Source: Chondrosia reniformis
Taxonomy: Eukaryota > Porifera > Demospongiae > Chondrillida > Chondrillidae
Direction: 5' to 3'
Assembly (NCBI GenBank): GCA_947172415.1
Contig: OX359190.1
Span: forward strand, 10,168,001 to 10,232,000
DNA length: 64,000 nt
This document shows, one piece after another, positions 54,745 through 64,000 of the stretch (the first letter of the stretch is position 1; the number at the start of each line of letters is the position of its first letter). The position numbers and the translations under genes are program-made. The notes beneath the pieces are model-generated. The model saw only the letters and a list, made by a program, of their open reading frames with translations. It was not told the origin of the DNA and did no database searches.

Positions 54745-57118
54745 ATGGCTGCCAGTACCAACGAACTGAGAGTAAGCAAGAATGGGGAAAGAAATAACTG
54801 TTACCTCTTGTCTGTAGTTGTATTCACTGTAAACAATTTCCTCACTCACTCCAGATGCTTAAAGGGATTGATATTCATGGAGGCCAACTCCAAGCAGCCG
54901 ATGGAACCTCTCCTAAGAATGGAGAAGACTTTATTTGTCTCTTCTGTCACCATCTCCTCAGAGATCCAGTTCAGTTGTCTTGTGGAAACCGGTTCTGTAA
55001 GATGTGTGCAGAAGAAATGAGACAAAAGTGAGGACTAGCTGAATATAAATACAGTATTGACCCCACCCCTCATTCCAAGCCACACCCTCTCACACTGGCC
55101 CCTCCCCCTCACTCCCCGGCCACACCCTCTCACACTGCCCCCTCCCCCTCACTCCCAGCCACACCCTCTCACACTGGCCCCTCCCCCTCACTCCCAGCCA
55201 CACCCTCTCACACTGGCCCCTCCCCCTCACTCCCAGCCACATGCTCCTATATACTTCCTCATAGAAGCCTTCCAAACTGTCCTTCCTGTGATGAAGCCAT
55301 CGACTTCTCCTCAGTGTATCCTGATGTTTACATTAACAAGCAAATGAAAAAGCTTCTAATCAAGTGTACCTGCGGAGAGACTGTGTCTCTGATGGAGTAT
55401 GAGGGACATTGGGAGAGGGTGTGTCCAGAGGCGTGTCTACCCTGTAAGTATGGGTGTGGTGAAGTAATTCAAAGAGGTGCGGCCGACTCCCACTTGGAGA
55501 GCTGTAAACTGAGACCAAAAATATGCCAATTTTGTAATTTTGAATTGGGAATGGGAACATCTCTTCAAGTAAGTAATGCAGTTAATGTATTCTAGTGTAA
55601 ATTGATAATATTTCTAACACTTTATAGGAACATTTAATTGCAGAATGTAAAGCCTTTCAAACTGAACAGCATTGTGCAATATGTCAAGTTACACTCAAGA
55701 GTGGCTTAGAGGTGAATACATATACAAGTACTCTACAGAGAAAAACATATTCTTTTACTGTGTGTGTCCATGTATATAAATATAGGCTGCGTCTCATGAG
55801 TTAACAATTTGTTTTGAGAGGAAAAGAAAATGTCCCTTTCCCATCAATGCTGATTGCTTGAAGGAAGAAATGAATTGTACTGTAATGAAGAAGCATCTAT
55901 CTCCAGATCACATTCCAGTTTTGGCCGGTAGAGTAGAGGCTATGGAAGGTTTAGTGAAACAAAACAAAACGCTCACTGAAAAGGTCTCACTCATGGAAAC
56001 TGAAGTGACACAATGTAAATCCATGATATCAAATCTAAAGGTGAATATAATGTGAACAAAGGCTATATGTCAAGATATAGCACCTCTTTATGTTGCAATA
56101 CGTTCACTCTATGTTGCAATACCTATTGTAGACCATGGTAAATGAGTTAACTCGTAACTTGACAGAACATCTGCCGACAGGAATGGATTTGGTGGAGTCG
56201 GATGTTGCTAAAGTGAAGGGACCCAACCAAGATGAGGGAATGGACAGTGGAATGTATTCTCACAATAGCAGACATGGGGAGGACCCTGCCTTCTCAGATG
56301 GAGAGTTTTCAGTCACACCCCCTGCCATAGAGACTCCACCCCCTCGTAGACGCTCTTCTGATCATAGGTTGCATATGCCAAATCAACAACATATTGAAAA
56401 AATGGCCGTGGAGAAAGTGGGTGTGGCCTCTGTTGAGCTCGAGTCTCGTATGTCCAAAGTGGAATGTACAGTGTCAACTCTCAACCAGGCTGTCCAGCGC
56501 TCCACTCAGGATAGTACCAACTTTAGTGGACAAGTGGTAAAGTTGCAACAACACGTGACTGAACTGGACAACAGAGCGGTACAGCACTCCAACATCTTGG
56601 AGGAGGTGTGTCTGAGACAGGAGCTCCTGGAAGTCAAGACCACCAGTGGCTGCTTTGTGTGGAAGATCAACGATGTGTCCAGGAGGTATCGTGATGCTTT
56701 GGAGGGCCGCACGCTCAGTCTCTACAGTCCGCCATTTTACACTAGTCCCCATGGTTACCGGATGTGTCTTAGAGCATACCTGTATGGGGATGGTGTGGGC
56801 AAGGGGTCCTTTGTGAGTGTATTTTTTGTAATCATGCGTTCGGAACATGACGACATCTTGGCATGGCCCTTCAAGCAGAAGGTGAGCATATCTCTGATCA
56901 ACCAGGACACCCCATCAGAGAACTACACTCACATCACTGAGACCTTTCTCCCAGATGTCAAGAGCAACTCCTTTGCCAAGCCTCGCTCTGAGATGAATGT
57001 GGCTAGCGGCTTTCCCAAGTTTGTGAAAGGAAGTGTTCTTAAGGATCCAAAATTTGTACGAAACGATGTAATGTACATCCGGTGCAAGGTAGATCGCACC
57101 GGACTCACCACTGAATGA
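54745..57118 (+). CDS. TRAF: TRAF2/3-like adaptor (RING, TRAF zinc fingers, coiled coil, MATH)
   Basis: Six exons in phase: 54745-54771, 54855-55027, 55268-55568, 55628-55711, 55786-56040 and 56132-57118, 608 residues. RING near residues 30-75 (FICLFCHHLLRDPVQLSCGN then RFCKMC and CPSC). TRAF-type zinc fingers follow (CKYGCGEVIQRGAADSHLES; CQFCNFEL; KCPFPINADC). Next come a coiled coil, a Pro/Ser-rich insert (VTPPAIETPPPRRRSSD), a second coiled coil, and the C-terminal TRAF/MATH domain (CFVWKINDVSRRY to DVMYIRCKVDRTGL). Cytoplasmic adaptor for TNF-receptor or innate-immune receptors. The RING zinc-ligand His (CGHRFC in relatives) is Asn here (CGNRFC), so ubiquitin-ligase activity is uncertain. 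The first intron after the RING holds a 39-bp repeat. Confidence 0.92.
55083..55243. repeat. ~39-bp repeat (CACTGGCCCCTCCCCCTCAC)
   Basis: About four copies in the TRAF intron that interrupts the RING domain. Confidence 0.93.
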
Positions 57119-57900
57119 GCTCAGCATATAGGAAAGCTCTCAACCCCTCTAGCTGATCTAGATTGGTGTTGAGAATAGGGAAATATATCTAAAAATACAA
57201 AAAGAAGAAATTTAAAAAAATAAAAATTCATAGAAAACTACTTAAAAACAAGAAAAATGAAAAAAAAAAAACTAAAAATATTAAAAGAAGAAATTTAAAA
57301 ATTCATAGAAAACTACATAAAATTAAAAAAACTAAAATAGATGCTTATTGGATTTTGTAGCAGATGTTATATACCATAAAAATATATTGCTGTAACTAAT
57401 ACCCTAATTTCCTAGTGTTGAGCTCCACCAGATCTCCCAAGGTCACCCTTCAGATGAGAATATGAAGAATTGAAGAATTTGAGATTTGTTGAGAAGATTA
57501 ATGATATTATATCAAGAGAAGATTGACGGACAATTTCCTAACTAATATAGCTAGCTTTTGGATATTTGCATAATATACATTTAAACTGCACGCATTTACT
57601 GTACAATTGGAATCATTGTATTTACAGTTTAAACCTTTATTTCTTACATTGTTTCTGGTTGTTAGAGATTATATATATATATAGGGTTAACTGTCCAGTT
57701 ATGGGTGTATCTCTTAGTCTATATATGTGTTTCTACCTACTGGAGGTGTATCTTTTGTGGTCCTTGTTCCTGTCACTTGATAGAGCAGCTGGCTGCAGGA
57801 GGTCGGATCAATGATTATTCCTGTTGGACCAGAAGATGGAAATCAGCACCTCCAGCATATGAAGTATATACGAAGTGGGAGATGGGCAAATAAAATATTT
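57119..57900. other. TRAF 3' flank with A-rich low-complexity tract
   Basis: A-rich sequence at about 57185-57330 (repeated AAAAATTCATAGAAAACTAC) lies 70 bp past the stop. No gene seen in the rest. Confidence 0.65.
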
Positions 57901-58301
57901 CATACATACATATATTCGAAATTAGGAAAAGCGGAAAAAATCCTTTAAGTGTCTTGATGGGCCAACGAGAACGATTTTTCTGATCCCAAATATTTTCGAG
58001 AAATCGTCAATTTATTCCACTTTAATTCCAGACCAGTGAATCGTTCCAAGCAATTTTACACACATACGCAGTATTTCCCATACATCTCAAAACTGTGGCA
58101 AATGGATAAGAGCCTGTATGTATCTTGATGGAGGAAGGAGAGCGACTATTCATGATGCAGAAAAAGCTAGATATACTGCCAGGTCCGATATTTATCGCCT
58201 ATGCGATATTAATGTCTGCATTCGATATTTCAACTAGGCCGGGCTAACTCTAGTATAATTCCTAACTCATGAGAGAAAATGGATAAAATATTTAGTCACT
58301 A

Positions 58302-59050
58302 ACAGGATTCTATCCATTTTTCCCAGTTTCTAGATGAACCACAAATACTGGATATACCTTTAAAATGTCTTGGAACGATGCACTGATCCCGAATTAACTC
58401 GATATAATTTGACTACATTTTTCTCGCAAATACCCTATTCTTAAGTATGGAATAGCGCCAACCACAATCGTTTCCTTTTGAAATTTTGTTGTTTAAATAG
58501 AAGCGCAAAACCTTATAAAGTAGGCCTACCTGGACACATCTCTATGGTGGTAGCTGTTCCCATAGAGGTTGGTAGCGCTTAGACTCTGAAGCTGTCTCCT
58601 AATCGGTTGGTGCCATAGAGACGTGCTCACCAATAATCCGTATTTCGGGGGGGTTCCACGTAATGTGGGATTGGCATCTGATATCTTTAAGGATTCATAT
58701 GAGTCGGCCATATCGAGAAGAACTGGTTCTTCTCACGCAAGTGACACCCAAAGCTCAACTCGGCAGAGCGTTACCACCGATCCCGGCCTCTGAGCGTCGT
58801 GGATGGTAGCGTTCGGTATGGTCCAATTTTTTTTCTTTGGAGTTTCGTTGGCCGTCGATCGGCAAAATTTCACTTTAACGACATCCATATATTATATGTG
58901 GATAAACACTGCTTCAACAACAATCAAGTACTACACAGTGCATATCCATGTGTATAAGAAATCTTTCAAAAAGTTCTAATTTTCAGAAATATATGAAGTA
59001 CCGTATTTCACTCTTATACCTACTTAAGGTCGGCCATTTATAGTATTACG
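58302..59050 (+). repeat. ~750-bp duplicated element, copy 1
   Basis: Matches 60028-60772 in the same orientation. The match is near-identical through about 58840 and then decays (~75%) to a shared end, GGTCGGCCATTTATA. An apparent minus-strand ORF at 58526-58711 is broken relative to copy 2 by a 2-bp indel, so I do not treat it as coding. The left half of the 168-bp satellite follows directly. Confidence 0.88.
58706..58834 (+). ncRNA. Candidate structured RNA ending in a T run, copy 1
   Basis: GGCCATA (58706) can pair with TATGGTC (58817). Inside, CGTTACCA (58769) pairs with TGGTAGCG (58804), and GAGAAGAAC (58715) meets GTTCTTCTC (58726) as a near-perfect palindrome. TTTTTTTT follows at 58827, as at a pol III terminator. 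Sequence is conserved in copy 2. No known RNA family recognised; this is inference from complementarity. Confidence 0.35.
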
Positions 59051-59065
59051 CAATTAGGGTTAGCA

Positions 59066-59755
59066 AATGTATGGTGAGAGATAGGGCAAATTTGAGTAGA
59101 TATAAAAATTTACAAAACTCATTGGATGCCTTTCATACATCTCTGTGAATACTGAGATAGAGTTTCAGTTTCATATCTTCATTTGGCTGAGTTACAGCAC
59201 TTGATGTACTTTAAATTACTGGTATAAGAAGTTATGTATGGTGAGAGATAAGGCAAATTTGAGAAGATATCAAAATTTGCAAAACTCATTGCAAACCTTT
59301 CATACATCTCTGTGAATACTGAGATAGAGTTTCAGATTCATATCTCTTCATTTTGAAGAGTTACAGCACTTAATGTACTTTAAATTACTGCTATACGAAA
59401 TTAATGTATGGTGAGAGATAAGGCAAATTTGAGCAGATATCAAAATTTGCAAAACTCATTGCAAACCTTTCATACATCTCTGTGAACACTGAGATAGAGT
59501 TTCAGCTTCATATCTCTTCATTTGGAAGACTTACAGCACTTAATGTACTTAAAATTACTGCTAAACGAAGTTAATGTATGGTGAGAGATAGGGCAAATTT
59601 GAGTAGATATAAAAATTTTAAAAATTCAATGAAAACCTTTGATACATTACTGTGAATACTGAGATAGAGTTGCAGATTCATATCTCTTCATTTGGAAGAG
59701 TTTCAGCACTATAATGAACGTTAAATTTCTACTATACGACCTTTAATGGTGTAGC
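59066..59755 (+). repeat. ~168-bp satellite, short array (4 units), forward orientation
   Basis: Four diverged units, each starting near GTATGGTGAGAGATA. The reverse complement matches the monomer of the long array at 60775-64000 (for example AGTGCTGTAACTCT and CCTATCTCTCACCATACAT). Confidence 0.9.
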
Positions 59756-60027
59756 ATTTATATCGTGCGATACGATTATGGAAATTATCGGTATACCAAG
59801 TTAAAATGATTTGACATGAATGGGGCAACTAGAAACACGCAAAGACAGTCCAGAATACAGCTATCGGAAGGTCTTTATATAGAGGCAGGTAGCCATTATA
59901 CTATTACAGCAATTGAGATTGAGTGTTGCTGGTTATACTAGTTTACGTTCATATCGGAACACCTCTCGCTAAAATCGTTTCTACGTGGGACCAGAAAAGT
60001 AGTTCTCCTCCGCCAATCAAGACACTT
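59756..60027. other. Spacer between satellite and second element copy
   Basis: Single-copy-looking 270 bp. Its right end (59968-60011) is an imperfect inverted match to 57943-57990 (TAAGTGTCTTGAT and TTTTCTG-TCCC cores). Confidence 0.55.
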
Positions 60028-60772
60028 ACAGGATTCTATCCATTTTTCCCAGTTTCTAGATGAACCACAAATACTGGATATACCTTTAAAATGGCTTGGA
60101 ACGATGCACTGATCCCGAATTAACTCGATATATTTTGACTACATTTTTCTCGCAAATACCCTATTCTTAAGTATGGAATAGCGCCAACCACAATCGTTTC
60201 CTTTTGAAATTTTGTTGTTTAAATAGAAGCGCAAAACCTTATAAAGTAGGCCTACCTGGACACATCTCTATGGTGGTAGCTGTTCCCATAGAGGTTGGTA
60301 GCGCTTAGACTCTGAAGCTGTCTCCTAATCGGTTGGTGCCATAGAGACGTGCTCACCAATAATCCGGATTTCGGGGGGGTTCCACGTAATGTGGGATTGG
60401 CATCTGATATCTTAGGATTCATATGAGTCGGCCATATCGAGAAGAACTGGTTCTTCTCACGCAAGTGACACCCAAAGCTCAACTCGGCAGAGCGTTACCA
60501 CCGATCCCGGCCTCTGAGCGTCGTGGATGGTAGCGTTCGGTATGGTCCAATTTTTTTCCTTTGGAGTTTCTTTAGCAGTCGATTGACGATTTTTCACTTT
60601 AGCGACATCCATATATTATACAGATACTACTTCAAAACAATCAAGTATTACAGAGTGAATATCCATGTGTATTAAAATCTTTAAAAGCGTTCTCGTCATT
60701 CAAAATATACATATAAAAGTACCGTATTTTCAATATTCCCTTCTCTAGGTCGGCCATTTATATTATTACGAA
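60028..60772 (+). repeat. ~750-bp duplicated element, copy 2
   Basis: Direct duplicate of 58302-59050. Starts ACAGGATTCTATCCATTTTT and ends GGTCGGCCATTTATATTATT. Followed by the satellite in the opposite orientation to that after copy 1. Confidence 0.88.
60430..60557 (+). ncRNA. Candidate structured RNA ending in a T run, copy 2
   Basis: Same pairing segments and T run as copy 1, all unchanged: GGCCATA at 60430, the GAGAAGAAC palindrome, the CGTTACCA/TGGTAGCG helix, and seven T at about 60551. Confidence 0.35.
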
Positions 60773-60774
60773 AC

Positions 60775-63700
60775 GTCCATTAAATTTCTATACAAGAATC
60801 TAATGTACATTTAGTGCTGTAACTCTGTCAATTGGAAAGATGTGAAGCTGAAACTTGTTTTCAGCATTCACAGACATACATAGAGCATATCCAAAGAGTT
60901 TTACAAATTTTGATGTTCTATCATATTTGTCCTATCTCTCACCATACATTAAATTTGTATACAAGAATCTAATGTACATTTAGTGCTGTAGCTCTGTCAA
61001 TTGGAAAGATGTGAAGCTGAAACTTGTTGTCAGCATTCACAGACATCCTTAAAGCATATCCAAAGAGTTTTACAAATTTTGATGTTCACTCATATTTGCC
61101 CTATCTCTCACCATACATTAAATTTGTATACAAGAATCTAATGTACATTTAGTGCTGTAACTCTGTCAATTGGAAAGATGTGAAGCTGAAACTTGTTGTC
61201 AGCATTCACAGACATCCTTAAAGCATATCCAAAGAGTTTTACAAATTTTGATGTTCACTCATATTTGCCCTATCTCTCACCATATTTTAAATTTGTATAC
61301 AAGAATCCAATGTACATTTAGTGCTGTAACTCTGTCAATTGGAAAGATGTGAAGCTGAAACTTGCTGTCAGCATTCACAGACATCCATGAAACATATCCA
61401 AAGAGTTTTACAAATTTTGATGTTCACTCATATTTGCCCTATCTCTCACCATACATTAAATTTGTATAGCAGAATCTAATGTACATTTAGTGCTGTAACT
61501 CTGTCAATTGGAAAGATGTGAAGCTGAAACTTGGTGTCAGCATTCACAGACATCCATAAAACATATCCAAAGAGTTTTGCAAATTTTGATGTTCACTTAT
61601 ATTTGCCCTATCTCTCACCATACATTAAATTTGTATAGCAAAATCTAATGTAAATTTAGTGCAGTAACTCTGTCAATTGGAAAGATGTGAAGCTGAAACT
61701 TGCTGTCAGCATTCACAGACATCCATGAAACATATCCAAAGAGTTTTACAAATTTTGATGTTCACTCATATTTGCCCTATATCTCACCATACTTTAAATT
61801 TGTATACAAGAATCTAATGTACATTTAGTGCTGTAACTCTGTCAATTGGAAAGATGTGAAGCTGAAACTTGCTGTCAGCATTCACAGACATCCATGAAAC
61901 ATATCCAAAGAGTTTTACAAATTTTGATGTTCACTCATATTTGCCCTATATCTCACCATACATTAAATTTGTATACAAGAATCTAATGTACATTTAGTGC
62001 CGTAACTCTGTCAATTGGAAAGATGTGAAGCTGAAACTTGCTGTCAGCATTCACAGACATCCATGAAACATATCCAAAGAGTTTTGCAAATTTTGATGTT
62101 CACTCATATTTGCCCTATATCTCACCATACTTTAAATTTGTATATCAGAATCTAATGTACATTTAGTGCTGTAACTCTGTCAATTGGAAAGATGTGAAGC
62201 TGAAACTTGCTGTCAGCATTCACAGACATCCATGAAACATATCCAAAGAGTTTTACAAATTTTGATGTTCACTCATATTTGCCCTATCTCTCACCATACA
62301 TTAAATTTGTATAGCAGAATCTAATGTACATTTAGTGCTGTAACTCTGTCAATTGGAAAGATGTGAAGCTGAAACTTGCTGTCAGCATTCACAGCTATCC
62401 TTAAAGCATATCCAAAGAGTTTTGCAAATTTTGATGTTCACTCATATTTGCCCCATATCTCACCATACTTTAAATTTGTATAGCAGAATCTAATGTACAT
62501 TTAGTGCTGTAACTATGTCAATTGGAAAGATGTGAAGCTGAAACTTGTTGTCAGCATTCACAGACATCCATAAAACATATCCAAAGAGTTTTGCAAATTT
62601 TGATGTTCACTCATATTTGTCCTATCTCTCACCATACATTAAATTTGTAAAGCAGAATCTAATGTACATTTAGGGCTGTAACTCTGTCAATTGGAAAGAT
62701 GTGAAGCTGAAACTTGCTGTCAGCATTCACAGACATCCATGAAACATATCCAAAGAGTTTTGCAAATTTTGATGTTCACTCATATTTGCCCTATCTCTCA
62801 CCATACTTTAAATTTGTATATCAGAATCTAATGTACATTTAGTGCTGTAACTCTGTCAATTGGAAAGATGTGAAGCTGAAACTTGCTGTCAGCATTCACA
62901 GACATCCATGAAACATATCCAAAGAGTTTTACAAATTTTGATGTTCACTCATATTTGCCCTATATCTCACCATACATTAAATTTGTATAGCAGAATCTAA
63001 TGTACATTTAGTGCTGTAACTATGTCAATTGGAAAGATGTGAAGCTGAAACTTGCTGTCAGCATTCACAGCTATCCTTAAAGCATATCCAAAGAGTTTTG
63101 CAAATTTTGATGTTCACTCATATTTGCCCTATACGTATCTCACCATACTTTAAATTTGTATACAAGAATCTAATGTCCATTTAGTGCTGTAACTCTGTCA
63201 ATTGGAAAGATGTGAAGCTGAAACTTGCTGTCAGCATTCACAGATTTCCATGAAACATATCCAAAGAGTTTTACAAATTTTGATGTTCACTCATATTTGC
63301 CCTATATCTCACCATACTTTAAATTTGTATACAAGAATCTAATGTACATTTAGTGCTGTAACTCTGTCAATTGGAAAGATGTGAAGCTGAAACTTGCTGT
63401 CAGCATTCACAGACATCCATGAAACATATCCAAAGAGTTTTGCAAATTTTGATGTTCACTCATATTTGCCCTATATCTCACCATACTTTAAATTTGTATA
63501 TCAGAATCTAATGTACATTTAGTGCTGTAACTCTGTCAATTGGAAAGATGTGAAGCTGAAACTTGTTGTCAGCATTCACAGACATCCATGAAACATATCC
63601 AAAGAGTTTTACAAATTTTGATGTTCACTCATATTTGCCCTATATCTCACCATACATTAAATTTGTATAGCAGAATCTAATGTACATTTAGTGCTGTAAC

Positions 63701-64000
63701 TATGTCAATTGGAAAGATGTGAAGCTGAAACTTGCTGTCAGCATTCACAGCTATCCTTAAAGCATATCCAAAGAGTTTTGCAAATTTTGATGTTCACTCA
63801 TATTTGCCCTATACGTACGTATCTCACCATACTTTAAATTTGTATACAAGAATCTAATGTCCATTTAGTGCTGTAACTCTGTCAATTGGAAAGATGTGAA
63901 GCTGAAACTTGCTGTCAGCATTCACAGATTTCCATGAAACATATCCAAAGAGTTTTACAAATTTTGATGTTCACTCATATTTGCCCTATATCTCACCATA
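60775..64000 (-). repeat. ~168-bp satellite, long array (19 units to window end)
   Basis: Nineteen head-to-tail monomers counted by the recurring GTCAATTGGAAAGATGTGAA. Units differ by a few percent. Variants such as ACATCCATGAAAC/CTATCCTTAAAGC and a TACG(TACG) insertion before TATCTCACC recur at multi-unit spacing, so higher-order repeats exist. The array runs off the right edge. Confidence 0.97.

Noticed and set aside
58526-60482. Shared minus-strand ORF in both element copies (NLYGNSYHHRDVSR end)
   Set aside because: A 2-bp indel at about 58688 versus 60413 shifts the frame between copies, and no domain is visible; conservation is better explained at the nucleic-acid level.

Overview
This is nuclear DNA from an animal. 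The genes carry canonical GT-AG introns, often only 60-200 bp long. They include metazoan regulators (a SIX1/2 homeobox gene, PLC-beta, a MAP4K with a CNH domain, a TRAF with a MATH domain) and Ig/FN3 surface proteins. Compact multi-exon genes, very abundant minisatellites and a microbial/fungal-type cysteine synthase suggest an early-branching animal, most likely a demosponge. That assignment is inference. All exon models were read by hand from splice signals and frame continuity.

Layout. 0-4 kb: a small membrane protein gene (+) and SIX1/2 (-) converge. 4-17.8 kb: a gene-poor stretch of about 14 kb beside SIX1/2 with at least seven tandem-repeat arrays. 17.8-19.7 kb: a TMX1-type thioredoxin transmembrane protein (-). 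21-24.4 kb: an Ig/FN3 single-pass receptor (+). 25.9-31.5 kb: MAP4K, 21 exons (+). 32.3-39.1 kb: phospholipase C-beta (+). 39.3-41.9 kb: an unrecognised Pro/Thr-repeat protein (-). 41.6-48.5 kb: a 19-exon gene (-) whose exons join in phase to give signal peptide, NOTUM/pectin-acetylesterase hydrolase, transmembrane helix and ABCG half-transporter. 49.7-50.2 kb: a small unknown gene (-). 50.5-52.4 kb: cysteine synthase (-), head-to-head with a probably GPI-anchored FN3 protein (+, 52.5-53.9 kb) with only about 80 bp between start codons. 54.7-57.1 kb: a TRAF2/3-like gene (+). 57.9-64 kb: repetitive DNA, with two copies of a roughly 750-bp element containing a potentially structured, T-run-terminated RNA segment, each followed by a ~168-bp satellite array, the two arrays lying in opposite orientations.

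Best candidate for something new: the carboxylesterase-ABCG fusion, in which a secreted lipid-deacylase-type domain with an apparently intact Ser/Asp/His triad is tethered to a lipid-exporter-type ABC half-transporter. Its last exon also overlaps, in another frame, the first exon of the downstream Pro/Thr-repeat gene. Other notable items are two copies of a tRNA-derived SINE, a perfect 40-bp palindrome, a minisatellite built from a splice donor, and a TRAF RING with His replaced by Asn.
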